This document shows, piece after piece, positions 12,201 to 27,200 of a stretch of 64,000 nt of DNA. This DNA comes from Labia minor. Its lineage: Eukaryota; Arthropoda; Insecta; Dermaptera; Spongiphoridae. The notes below the pieces were generated by a model that saw nothing but the letters and a program-made list of their open reading frames with translations, made no database searches and had not been told where the DNA came from. The stretch covers positions 85,126,107 to 85,190,106 of the forward strand of contig OY720344.1 in the NCBI GenBank assembly GCA_963082975.1. Direction: 5' to 3'. Numbering within the stretch: position 1 is the stretch's first letter; every line of letters begins with the position of its first letter. The translations under genes were made by a program, and so were the position numbers.

Positions 12201-15200
12201 CTTCTCCTAGTGTAGTCTTCTCACCAGTAAAAAATGTTGAACGTGGCCATCTTGGTGACATCTTATATTAATTAAAAATATACAAGATCAATTTATAAGT
12301 GTAATAAATCTTAGATTATTATGTTTAAAATGCTCTAAGAAACATTAAGATATTTTCGCAAGAGTGGGAATTACTACTAAATTCATAATGATGAATAGTA
12401 TTTAATTTTTACATAAATTCAAAATTAAATATTGTTAAGAAAATAAATTTGATCTATATTTTATTATAATTAAGTTGGTCAGATAAAGATATTCTAAACA
12501 CTAATAGTAAATGAATAATGAAAAAATATCGGAATAAATTTTATGATTTCTTTAAGTTTCTAGTTTCACAATGAATTTAAATAAAAGTTTAAAAAAATCT
12601 ATCTCTATGACTCTACAAAACTCGAAAGTTCATGGCCGTTGCAACCACATCGATACCAACGCACCAACATCTCGATTTTTTAACCCTAACTATATCTGGA
12701 GATGCATTGAGGTCATGAAATACCTCATTATGCAGTCTCCGCCATGCTCCAGTGATCTCATCTTTCTTTGGCCCATAAATGCTGCGAAGAAATCTCAAAC
12801 TCTCGTCTCCCAGGGTCATAGAGCATGCCTCACATCCATATAATACAGCAGGCAAAATAATTGTTTTAAGTTTACAATAAACTAATATAAATGATAATAT
12901 TAAATGAACGAGAATATAAATGATCATTTATAATAGAATCAGAATAAAATTACTTCGTTGTCATCGAAGTCATGATCTTCTCTGTAATCATCGGATGAAA
13001 CCTTTGGCCACACTTTGGCTAGTCTTGCCTCAAAATGGATAAGACTATCAGCAAAACGCTTGGCAACCGCACTTGGTGCTCCTAAAGACTGAGCGGTTTC
13101 AGCCAAGAGACGCTGGTATGCTTCCAAACGTCGTTTGTCACCAACATTCGAAAACGAAGTCACATTCATATATAAAATTGGGTCTGGCAGACCTGAAAGA
13201 CAATCAAATAATTTATCAATCATATGCACTTATTAATTATTAATCATATTTAAATTTAATTTTAAATACCCTGAATTTAATTCAGATACATGAATGAAAG
13301 ATAAGTTAAGGGTACATATATATTTGGTTAATTATTATAAATTAATTATTAATTATTTGAAAAACTATTTAGATTTTTTTGTTCTTTATCCGACATCATA
13401 TATTCTAATTACATTATTTTATTTATTGATTATATATTATCAAATTTAATTTAAAACATTTAATGATATATACTAATTAATAATAATAAATTTTCTCATA
13501 AAATAAAACTTTAATTCTTAATTGATTAGACAATGAATACAAATCTTTCAGATAAAATTTATCAAATCTCCAGGGTGAGATTTCCAAGGCCTAGATAATA
13601 AAATAAAAGGGTGAAAACATTATAAACATTGATAAGATAGTACAAACTTACCAAGACCGGCTGGTGATAGTCGAATAATTGGTCCTTGTTCATCATGTGC
13701 CATTACAGATATACTGAAAAAGACTTCACCTCCATAACGTGCCTGAAGCGTTTCAATTGCAGATCTGAAACAATAGATAAAATATGGAGTTAAATTATAC
13801 CAAAAAGTCATTCTTTAAATATATTATTTTAATTAAATGTAATTTTAAAGAGTGAATGACTAAATAACTAAAAATATAAATTGATTATATATTTAAATAT
13901 AAATTTAGGGATATATATGTTTATATATGTTTGATTAGGTTGCCGTGAAAGATATTGTTATGAAAAGGGATTTTCATGTAATTGTGAGATTTGAGTTTTG
14001 ACTTTTCGGAGTCATTTCCAAGAAATATTTTTAGAAGGGAGTTTTCAAAATTCTGGGTCCACGCTGTGTGTTCAAGAATCACTGTTGAGGTTTTATATTG
14101 AGTGGATGGGTAATCTTCAAGTAACTACATTCTAAAGCTCTGAAGAATTCTCGGCACTAGTAGTGACACTAAAACTCTGGATTGTACCACAGCTTGAAAC
14201 CTAGGATCAATACTAGTATCAATGGTTCTTCAGGGCTTGAAAATTTCCTAATAAATTCAGAATTAAGGTATTGTTTTATAAAGAAATTTATGAATTTAAT
14301 TAATAAATAAAATAGTAGAATATATGACTCAATAAAAGGTGAAAATAACCCGGAAATAACTTTTCATATATATATATTTAAATAACACAAATTAACTTCT
14401 ACTCTCAAATTATTCAAATCAATATAAGAAGAAGAGAAATATTTAATTTAATTTAATTCACTCATTTAATAAGTAAATAAACCAAATGTGAAAGCTAGTT
14501 TTATTAATTTCTAATCACTAATTAATTATAAACAATTAATAATTAACAAAAAAAATAAAGAAGTTTTATTAAAAAATTTTATACCTATAATAATATATAA
14601 TATATAAATGTGTATAGATTATACCTTTGAAAATTTTATTTCTACATATTTAAGAAGGAAATACATGCACTCATTATTTCGATCCTCCGACTTTTGAACA
14701 TTTTACGTAAGGACAGAGCGACTATCAAGTAGGTTAAATAAATTAGGTGTCGGATGATCATTAGAACGGGTTCTATCAACCTTTACCTTGATTTTCTTGA
14801 ATGGAGGCGCTACTTTTTTAATCAAATCCTTTCCAAATTTTGATACCGGAGGCTGAGTTGAGCCTGTCACGTAAACCCCAGACTTGAACTCGGAACTACG
14901 ATAATATTTTAATAAAGATCTATAATTTTTTTTTTGATAAATATAAATGTATTCAAAAAATAAAGATTAATATTCATATATTATCGAGCTATTCAAATTT
15001 GGTTCAGTAATAAGTAATGTTTGAAGAATAAAAGGATAGAACAGCATTTAATTTCCAAATTATAAAAAAACATATTTCAACATCTATATCAGTGATTCTC
15101 AACCACTGTGCCGCGGCACTTTAGTGTGCCGTGAGATTTTCAAAAGTGTGCCGCGAGATTATGAGGCTCTTAAACATTTCCGACTTTTTTCTAAATTTTT

Positions 15201-18200
15201 TCAATTTGGTTCTAAGAAAAAAAAATAGGTAAATCGTTTTTGGGACCACTGTTTTCAATATGGTAAACTTTCACACTTATCTTTTTCTTTGTGTGCCGCC
15301 AAATTTTTAAACGCCACGGTAAAAAAAAAGGTTGAGAATCACTGATCTATATAATTAAACGACTACGAAATCCTAAACTCCTTCTAAACGGCTTCATGGA
15401 TCTTAATGGTTCGGGTATCATTAGAAGCGTCATGACCCAAGGATAAGGGTTGAAAATTTCAAAAAAGTTGATCCTTTCCAAAGTTATTGGCAAAAAACCG
15501 ACTCAAATAAACAACGCTCCATGTGGGGCCTCTGGTGGCTCAGTCAAGAAGTTGACACTCAAAATAAAATTATTAATTCTAGAAATTCCCATACAAAGAA
15601 TGATTATAATATTTAAATTTTTAAGTTCTAATATTCTATAATATTAAAAGTAAAATTAAATAATTAAATTGAATATTACTCCTAATTTATCAATACTTTC
15701 TAAAAGAAAGTAAGTAATATTTTTTATATTTAAATTTATATTTTGAAAAATTGTACAATTTACAAATTTGAGTGAAAACGAAGATCCAAATCAGAGAAAA
15801 AATATACTGATTGAATTAAAATAAATTAAAACCTTTCACATCCACACTTTCAACAAATTACTATATATTACATTGGGGGTACAGGAGGCAGAGCCCGCTG
15901 TCTAGGTGCGAAGAGCGCCAAAGGCGCTCTGAAAAGCTAATAATTAAATTAAATTAATTTAAATTAAATAATTAATTGTAAACTAAAGGAAGTAGGTAAA
16001 ATAAAATATTAGATCCTAAATATAATAAATTTAAAATGCGTTTGTTTTACTTGTAACTAGCTGCTCCGAGCGCCTTCGGCGCTCTCCACACCTAGACGGA
16101 GGCTCCGCCCCCTGTACCCCCCGAGTGTCCCTATTCTGAGCTATAACCATCTAACTCCTACCCTGTCCCATCTCTCTCACGTTCCTTCCTACATTGTCCA
16201 CCCTGTTCCCAAGAGGTCATGCAATTCCTTGTTATGCAGTCTCCGCCATTCCCCGGTGTCCTCATCTTTCTTTGGCCCATAAATGCTGGGAAGAATCCTA
16301 TTCTCAAATACTCTGAATCTATTCTCATCTCCCAGGGTTATAGACCATGCCTCCCACCCATATAATACAATTAATAATTTAATAATTTTGATCACCTTTG
16401 ATAATAATTTCCAGATTGCAACCTCGATTTAAATTCTTTGCAAATATTATTCTCTCTGATACTAATTATTTTGTCTTATCACTATTAATTTCAAACCCCA
16501 TCAATTTTCCTGCCTCGATTAATTTTTTTATGCTACTTTAAATGTTATTAATTTATTTAAAAAAAAATCAAAGTAAACAAAATAAAAATAAAATATAAAA
16601 TTAGCATAACACTAAACTACTATAAAAATAATATTAAAAAATTATGAGATAAAATTTTCTTAAATTAAAATGATTTACTCACATAATCTTAAAAATTAAT
16701 AGTATTAAATTATAGCCGTAATGCGAATGTTTTCAAAGTTTAAAAGGCCAATAAGATCAATTGAGATATTGTAAATATCAATAGATATAAAAAGCTGGTA
16801 CAACCCCGGAATCAGCTATCGGCGAGCAGCGATCTCGAGAAGAAGTTTTATAAATAATTTTTTAAAATTTTTCTAATTCAAAAATCGAAAATCGGGCTTC
16901 GAGGTCTGGTGGCCAGCCCCTTTGTGCTTCCGTGTAAAAAATTCCAGGTCCCTGCGTGCGATAGATTTGGCTGGAGAGCTCGGTCAGACAGACAGACAAA
17001 CAGGCAGACAGACAGACACATTCCACTTGCTTTTATTATTATAGATAAGTATAATAAAACAAATAAATTATTATAATAATAATTATGTAATTCTTATTTA
17101 TATATTTACAGGAAAATAGAAATTATTAATTTAGGAAATTGAGAGATAATTATATTAATTACCTATAATCCCATGCATAAGCTTCAAAATGACCGATCAC
17201 ATTCCAACCTCCCAATTGGTCGATCCGTTTTTTTAAATCACTTTTTAATTCACCATCATTGGTCTGCTCCAAACAACTGTCAAATAAACTGAAAAAAATA
17301 AAAATAAAAAAATTATTAAATGAGAGTTAAAAGATATTCAAAGTAGATTAATTATTAATTAAATATAATAAAATATCAATTTAATTCATAACTTATTTAT
17401 ATTATTTATAAAACAATATCAGTTGAAAAATAGGATTTGTTTTAAGTAAATTAATAAATTATTTATTACATATATAAATTCGTAATAAAATATATATAAA
17501 TGATAATCATAAACAAAATTAAAAGATTTTATTTAAAAAAAGGGATATAATTTATGATAAACAGCAAAAGAAATTAGAGAAATGTTTATTAAAACTATGT
17601 GCATAAATTGTGAAATTGTTAAAATTAATATAAAATATTAACTATTTAAGTTCTTTTATTGTTCCAGAAAAATTTGGAAGAATATCGCAAGATGTCACTG
17701 TAATAATATAAATGATTTGAATCGAGAATAACAACCGAACCGATTTGAATAAATTGGTTGGCTGTTAATTGGTTTCTTCAGGTTGCAGCATAGAAATAAG
17801 CAACAGGGCTTAAAACATCTCTTAGCCCCCACCATAAAAAATGGTGCTGAAAGTATTTGTCTAAAAAACAAATACTTTCTCCCTTAATTCCTGGAGTTTA
17901 TTTTTTTTTTTTATTTTTTTTTTCTCAACTCCATTTTCCTTTAATCCTTTACCTAATTCATCCCGTCTAATTCCTTTGCTTTTGCCAACTTCTCTCCTCA
18001 AGGCAACACTTAACAAATGTAAATTTTAAGTTGTATCTTTTTGTGCTGCTTCTGGGCCCAATAACTTGGGCCCCACAAAACCAAATTAAAACAAATTATC
18101 AATCCTCTCTTTAACCCTCTCAGCCGGTTGAATATCCAAACCTTATTGTTAAACATTTTTTTCCTTTAATCCGATCAATCAATATTATTTTTATTTTTTA

Positions 18201-21200
18201 TTTATGTCCTCTTCAATCATATCTATGTATTTATCTTTCTCTACGAGGTTATTAAAATCGCACGTAGATGGGTGCAGCAACCACATAACTTCAACTCACC
18301 TTCCCTGAGCTATCTCTATTCAATTTCCAATATTCTATTAGGTAGTTCAGAAAATAATTTCGTTTTTTCCGCCTTAGAATTTAATTGTATTCTTTCAAAA
18401 ATCAACTTCACGCGTAATTCACATAATCATTAAATGTCTTAAGACATGTATAACAAGGTATGTGTGTGAAGTTCAATTGATTCTATGAAGGAGTTTTTGG
18501 TTGGTTCTCTTTTAAATATCGAGTACAAAAGGCAGATATTTCGTCATATTTTAATTTTGACTATAGAAAAGTTAAAAATGCTGTTCATTACCTGTTTAGT
18601 TGATGAGTTGACAGTATACTACTGCTAGAACTATATAGTTTCCAAAATTTAATCAGAAAATTTTGATGTTGAAGATGCACTACGAAATGCAAGATTTTTT
18701 GGACGATAAAACCTTTACTTCAAATGGTGAGAACAAAAATCACCTGGATTAGTTTTTTGCCAGCAAATATTTTTTTTAATAGATAAATATGTCCACCCAC
18801 TGAGTTTTTTTTTATTTTTATTTTTTTTTTTTTGAATCTTCCTCCAACTTGTGAAAACTTTTTGATAGAAAACTCTTTAAATTCATAGTTGCGTCTTTCG
18901 AAGTACAGCAGCTGGGCCCATTTTTGGGCCCCTCTGAAAATAATTGAAACAAATTCTCATCTTATCCTTGCATCATCATCTCAATCGGTTCAATAAAAAA
19001 CTTGGAAGTAAATGTTATTGAATCTAATACTTTAAGCCTCCTTAGCGACACCCATCCATTTTATCTTCTCTCTCAATTTCCCTCCAAACAAATTCTCATA
19101 TTTCCTTGCATCCTCATTATAACCTGCTCCAACCTCACCTTGTACTAAATTTTATGAAAGCAGCGCCTCCTCTGGCGCCCTGGTTAATAGAATAAAATAC
19201 AGCCCGTATATTTGTAAAATTTATTACATTCTTAACCAAAACACTCCCTTAGATTCGCCGTCCCGAACAAATTCACGATTTGCTGCCCTCTTGTGTGGGT
19301 CCTGTTTGAAGGAATTCTGAAGCAACCTCTATCCAATTTCTAACCTCTCTAAATCAATATTTTTTTTCATTTATATTGTCTCCCTATTATTTGGTCCATA
19401 TCTACACACATAGATCTATTACTTTTTTAACTAGGAAAAATATTTGATCATGATTTAAAAAATAATATTTATTAACCATCCGAAAACGATATAATTATTT
19501 TAATCATATTGATTATTTTAAAATTTAAATATTAATTTTTTAATTTATTTATTGAAAATTATAAAATAAACATTGGAATTAGTGGATATTGATTAACAAT
19601 CAATTAATTATTTAACTGAACAAAATATATTTTACGACAATTTATTTAAATTTAAATAAAATGAATAGACACATTTAGTAATATTAAAAAAAAAATTAAA
19701 ATAGTGAATATGTATAATAATTGCAATATTTTTATCACTTTTGTCTGTCTGTAATGTTCAAAATTTGTAATTGGATTTTAGCCCACTTCTAGTTGAGCGA
19801 TTTTGATCAAATTTGAAATGTATATTGAAAGTCGATGACACTGCAATAATCAAAACGAAATATTTTGAATTTTTCAAAAATACTGATTTCTAAAATTTGT
19901 GAATTTAATTATATTCTATAGAAAAATATGAAATATAAAAATATTGTAAATATAAATATAAATATAACATTGTATGCGGCACTGAGTTCTTTTCGGAATC
20001 ACAGATCAACATAAGCACACCGTGTTTATAAGCCCAGCAGATTATTGTAATCCAAACCAATACTGCCTTAACTATAAGCGCACATTTAAAATATTTTTGG
20101 TAAACTTTTTACCTGTCACAATGATTTATGTGCATAAAGTTATTTTGATTGAACTCTAGTAATGTGTTATCTTTAAGTAAATTTCCAAGCACAGTTCCTT
20201 GCTTTCGAATATTATAAAGTTTAATAAGAAAATTTCAAAACTGTTTGACTGATTACTATGCATTTAATTTGAAATTTTCCTCAAAAGTTGCAATTACATG
20301 CAATTGATCCCAAACAACACCTAAGAGTTCATTTGATATAATTCAAACAAATTATCACTCTAGGAAATATTTCTCCGGAACTCCATGAAAATTCATCTAT
20401 TTTTAATGATGTGTGGATGGGGGGGATGTTCTTCATGAACCCCCTACTTATATGTTTGTTTTCAAAATTCAAATTCATTTAATCACTATAAAAGATGAAT
20501 ATTTTTTTATCTCTTTAAATCAAAACGATTTTATGAATCTCCTTGCATTTATCATGTATTTGTAGATGCCAGTGATATCATTTAAAAATAAATTATTTTT
20601 ATAAAATAATATAAATTATAATTAGCTTTTAAAATAATTTTCTTCTTACTACTTTGTTATAAACACGTGGTTTAATTAAAAAAATGACAAAATTAAAAAA
20701 ATTTTCAAAACAAAATATAGAATATTCAATATTTGTACATACATCTATTTTTATTTTTGTTTTAGTTATTTCAAAAATAAATTCTTTGAAATTTTTCTCT
20801 TTATTCTGATGTCCATATCATGATTATAAATACTTTTTAATGTGATATTAACGGGATTTCTGACCCTCGTTACTAAATGCAATAGCAAACATTGAAATGC
20901 TTCGTTCGCTTTACTTTCCTCAATTCATAAAACTTTAAAACATTTTATTTTCTGCTTTAGTTTAATTTTAACGCTTATTTAATTTTTATATTATAATTAT
21001 TTATATATATATATATATATTCATATGTAAATAACTATTTCAACTGATGTAAATTATTTAGCTAGTTTACACATGAATATAATAATAATAATAATAATAT
21101 TACAGTGACCTAAATGGATTTTGTATTTACCTGAGGGCTTTCCATCGAGGGTCTTTATAGGATGTAACGGTGGGCAGTCTAGACAGTAGAGAAACAATGG

Positions 21201-24200
21201 CTAAATCTGCTTGGCGACGTCTCTTCTTGGTCAAGGACCATAGCGATTCATCGCTAGGCGGTGGTTTTTGAAGAAAACCTCCACACGCCCACTGCCAGGG
21301 TGCAGTACAAGGGGAATAAGATAAGTTGCCGATGGGCACGATCTAGAACAAGAAAAAGTATTTAAAAAAAAATTTACTTATATTCACTAAAAATTAATTT
21401 CTTATTTAAAAAACTTTATTTATATAATATATTAATAATAATATTTTAATTTATTTTATAATTCATCATAAAGTAAATATAAAGCAGATTTAATTAATTA
21501 AATTATAAATTAAAATTAATAGATAATATTAATTAAACCAGCCCGTGCTTGGCTCTTTGTTGATGGCACCACGTCACGTGCTGGCGAGTGATTTGCAGTC
21601 AACGTGTTAAAAAATTAATTCCGGAACTTTCAGCTATTCAATCAAGCTGAAATTGTATATATAGCAATTTTATACAATTTTTAATCATGTTAAAAACTAT
21701 CAAACATATATCTTTATTTTTCCAAACTGTTTTTGCCTAATCTTGTCAGCATACACCCACAGACATTTTTTTCAACCTTAGTGAAAATGACTCAGGAATC
21801 TTCAGAACGTATAAAAACATCAAAATCTTGAAATCGAAAATTTTCGTGATCGCTATACTATCTCTGGCGAGGTAGTAAAAAACAATTCAATTAATATACA
21901 TTAATATATTCATTAATAATTTAATACTATATATTATTACTCTTCACATTATTATGACAAAAGCACATATAATATAATTATTCGAAGATTAATAATATAA
22001 TTAAACGTTGATCGAATACAAAAATAGTTTATAACAGTGTTTTTCATTAAAAGATGAAAAGTTATATCTGTTCCAATTCAGAATAATAAATATGTAATAC
22101 AATGAAATTAGATCGAGATTCTTATCTAAAAAATGAAATGATATGAAATGATAAGAAGAAGAATTAGATAGAAAATAATCAACAGGTCTCTTTTGAGTGG
22201 CATGCATTTTTTTTATTAATATTATGAATTATAATAATAAAATATTTTTTTAAATTTTTGTTAAATTGAAAATTATTTACGATCATCATTCTTGATTTTT
22301 AGTGTAAATGTTTGGTAATTATTTTTAATTAAAAAATACAAATTCAAAATTTATTTTTTTTATGGAGTCATTTTATTAAATACGCGGGTAGGTCAATAAG
22401 TCCGTGATTTTTTTGAATAAAATACAGATTTTTGGATAAAAAATTATTTTATTTTTCAACTCAGTCTCCTTTGAGCTCTATACACTTTGTCCAACGATTC
22501 TCCAATTTTTTTTTATCCCTTTCAAAAAATAAGATTTGACAAGGACATCAAAATAGATTGGTTTGCGAGATGATTTTATCGTTGGAGTCAAATCTCTTTC
22601 CTCCGAGCCATTTCGTCGGGTTTGAAAACAAGAAAATTCACTAGGGGCTAAATCCGGAGAATATGGCGGATGAGGGAGCAATTCGTATCTCAATTAGTGA
22701 ATTATCATAGTCATTTAAATTTAAGAGACAGGAAATTCAAAAAGTCACGGAGTTATTGACCTGCCTTCGTTTCATCAAGTAAAAATTTTCAAAAGGTGAA
22801 TTGAAATTAAAATTTTCAGAGATCAATTATTCATTTGCTAAAATATATCAACACTTAGGTGTTGTAATGTGTTGTAATAAAGTAAAAAAATACAAGTAAT
22901 TATTATCGTGAATAATTTAATAATTTTAATTTTAAAATATAAATATTCCATCGGCTATATCAGAGGTTCCCAAACTTTACTGGTTTGCGGCTCCCTAAAT
23001 AATCGGATTTTTTCCGAGGCCCCTTAATACATCCGATTTTTATATAAATTTTTAATTTCTTGAAAAATTGGAAAACTTTTCTTCCCTCCATCGGAAATGT
23101 TTCAAAGCATCGCAAAACCATCTGACCTTTTTTTTTAGGAACAATATTGAAAAAAATTTAAAAATAATCAAAAATGTTCAAAAGTTTCAAAAATTTCAAG
23201 TATTAGAAAATTTTTTCGCGGCTGGGAATCACTGAGGGAATTACTGGGCTATATGTTATAAAATGAAATGAAATGAATACTAAAGTAGAAAAGAAAAGGT
23301 GTGTTTCATCGATGATTTTTCTAGCCAGTGCACTAAATAAATATTAAGACATGACCTTGTGAGATTTCCTTACGTTCCTCTTATTTGATAAAATCAAATA
23401 AAGAGCCAACCAATCAGTAAAGTCTATTTATAATCAAAAAATTATCTTCCTTCCATTTGAAAAGAAATATTTATCCAGTGAAATAAATATATCAAGCAGG
23501 TTTATATATGTATAATTTCTTTATATATTTATACAGGGTCTGGCATAGGTTAGTTAATACAATATAATGCATATTTATTTCCTATAACTGATTTACATAA
23601 TCTACATATATTGTTACGTAACTTATCATCATTAATCCAAATGTTCAATGTGTTCCATTGTTGCTCAAACATTCAAAAATTAAATATGAATTATTTTGTT
23701 TTAACAATACTGCATTTTCTGTAAACTGACTGTTTTATATAAAGTACAAAAATGTTACTTTTTATTAAATTGTTTATTTGGAGAAGTAAAAATTATTTTA
23801 TCAATTTTGTTGATACGCACATCATTTTTGAAAAATTAATACATATATAGATTATAAGAATTTGATTATATTAGAAATGAGAAGAAGAGCGACGAAGTAC
23901 GAATTGTTTTAGATGGAGTGAATATTTATTTAAACCCGGAAATCACGAAAATTCTTGCACCAAATGTCTTCTTTCTCAATGCTGTTTGTTTGGCTCTCGA
24001 AATGAACCAAGTTTAATTCGTGACATTTTTACACTCCCTCACGGTTCATATAATGATTCTCTTTGAAGTAAGAGCAAAGCTTGGTCCTTTCAGATCCATA
24101 TTGAGATTTCAAACAGATCACTTGATCTGATAAAAAGGAACGATTGAGTGACAGCCACTCTCCGCCCGCCAAAAATGTTTGAAGTGCACAGTCAATGAGG

Positions 24201-27200
24201 GCTTTTTATATTTTTTATATATTATTCATCATTAAATTATAAAAACATTTTTAAAGTAGAATTGATAATAGTTCAAATTGAAATATTATTATTTAAACAT
24301 CACCTTTGGATTTCCATATTAATATAAATAATATTAATATTTTCATTCTACAATATTATATTCATATATTTATATAAGTACTCGATGATGTATAACAGGG
24401 GTCGGCAAACTTTTTCAATAGTCGGGCACATTTCTGAAATAATATAACAGGGGTGGGCAAACTTGGTGATACTTAAAGCCATATTGAAAAATCGAAAATA
24501 TTTAAGAGCCTGATCACAAAAACATTTTACCTTTTTTTTAGAGCCATATTGAAAAATTGAAAATGTTATATTTTTTATGTCATGACTTTAAATTAATATT
24601 ATACTTAGTAATAATTTAATACTTAGAAATTTGAATGCGGGCACTTGAAAATGACTTTGCGGGATACCTGGTGCCCGCGGGCACGAGGTTTCCGACCCCT
24701 GATATATAATATATATAAAATATATCTTAACTTAGTTATATCTAAAGTGAGTTGAGAAATAAAATTAAAAGATTTAATATTATTTTATATAAATTAAACT
24801 TTTCTTCTCTTCTCAATTCAAGAAAAGCTTTAAATGATGGTAGAACAACCGAAATGTTCACAAAAAAATTATATTAAACAAATTGAAACTTCAACGACAG
24901 CTTTTAATAAAAGAATACTTAAGTTTATATCATTAAGTTTAATTTTTTTAATTTATATAATATATAAAATATAAAATGTTTCCAAGAGTGCCTACGGTTC
25001 AATCGATGAATATCGTTCAATTATCTATTCTTTACAAGTTTGATTAGCTGAATTGGTTATCTGCAATAATAATTTATTTTATTGAGCAGTAAATTATTTA
25101 TTTATAAACTGATATTAAAAATATAATTTGATGGAAAAATAGTATTTATTTAAAAAACAAATAATAACTTAAAATTAATCAATCTAAATGATTCAGACTG
25201 AAAATTCAAAGTAAAGTAAATTACTTCTCTATTGTTTAAATGAAACATAAGTTAAAGAACGAAATCAATTCTCATTAAATTAATTGATAAGTTTTTTTTA
25301 ATAAAGAAAAAAATATATCTAATCTTAAGGTAAGTAATTAATTTTCCAATTATCTGAATGTTTAAAGATAAAATAAAATTATAGGTATGTATTTATTTTT
25401 TTTATCTCTATTTTATGAAATTGTAATCCTAAAAATATGAAAAGTATAAATATATATTTTATTTATAGAATAGAGAATGTGAAGTACCAGTATAATATAT
25501 TCAAATGAGTTTTCTTTATTTTTTTTTATTTCAATCATTTATAATTACATTTCCAGAAATTTAATTATATCTTGACGTGAACATTAAAAATATTTATAAA
25601 ATACAAGTTGAAAGTTAATTTAAGAATTGTTCTTGGAAGAAAATAAATATGAATTTAAGAATATTTATTATTGTATAAAATCTTGTTTTTAAATGTATCT
25701 AAATTTGAGAATTTAAAATTATAGACTTCATCAAAATTGATGTTTGTGAATTTATCATAAAAATATAATTTTTATTTATTAACCATCAACTCTGTTATTA
25801 TATTATATTTAAACTTAAGAATACTTAAATATAAAATATAAACTTATTAATTTATTATTTTTTTTCTAAATTATTCTTATATTTTATATAAATCATTAAA
25901 TTGACATGGGGATTTCATAAAATATAAATCAAGCCATTTTATAAACAATTTAAAGGGTTAATGGAACTTCCAATGTAGTGCTATTCTTTATTGTAGTAAT
26001 AATAATAATAACATAGTACAAATAAACCATACACATATTTTGTTTCTTTGTATTCGTTGTAAATATCGCTAAAAAGTAGTAGTAAAAATTTTAATTTATA
26101 ATTTTATTAAATATTTTTTTTAACTAAGATGTCCTATGATGATATAAATTAAACATTGGTTTATTAAGCCATGTTCATTTTTCTGAGGACATCTATACAG
26201 AAATTTTCATAAAATAAAAGAACATGGTGTCATTATTAATATGGTATATAATCAATATTTTCTTTTCCAAACAATATCGGGGACCTGTGTGAATGAAAAA
26301 GCGACAAGTATGTTTTGTTTAAATTGAATCGTAACCCATTCGACTGGGCCTCCATCCAGATGCAAACACCTGTCAAGTCAAACGGGAATAGAATATTCCC
26401 TCTGGAATTCTGTCCTCACTCAGGAACTAAACTTTATAATATTTTGTGTGTGCATTGTAATGATGACATTTCAGGAAACAGATTAAACATACACATTTCA
26501 AATGGATTAAAACAAATCTCACTTTATGTGAAATAAACGATTATTAGATAAAAACAACTTTCATTCTATAAATAATAAAAAAATCAATTAATATTATTTG
26601 AATTTAGATAATAATATTGTTAATAAAATAATATATTCAACCCTTATATAATTTTATACACGAAAATAGTAAAATTTCTTTTAAAATTCGTTATTTATAT
26701 TATAAGTACATAAAATAAAATAAAAAATTAAATTGTAAATTATATGATTACTTTAAATCTGTAATCCTCAACCTTTTTTTTACCGCGGCAAACTTTTAAC
26801 GGCACACAAAGAAAAAGATAAGTGTAAATGTTTACCATATTGAAAAAAGTGGTCCCAAAACGATTTACATTTTTTTTTCTTTTTAGAACCAAATTGAAAA
26901 AATTTAGAAAAAAGTCGAAAATGTTTAAGAAGTGCAAGAAGAATCCTTCAACGGAGTTAATGATCAGCAACTGAAGAATTTGAAACCTTTGCTTGATTCG
27001 GAGAATTTGCTACGAGTAAGAACAAAAATTTGGCTGCGAAAAGATTCTGAAGATTTCCGCGCCCCGATAATTCTTCCCTCAAAGCACGAAGTGATTGAAA
27101 GAATTATTTTTTATTATCATCAAAGATTTGGTCATCAAACTGGTCAAGGACTGATGAATGTTTTGCGTAAAAAATATTGGATCCTAAGATGTCGCCAAAC

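Noticed and set aside
12571..12843. 90-codon plus-strand open frame
   Set aside because: It is the antisense shadow of the RTE-like LINE fragment on the minus strand.
26315..26536. 73-codon frame in a GC-raised patch
   Set aside because: No family match, no convincing splice sites, and no supporting codon pattern.
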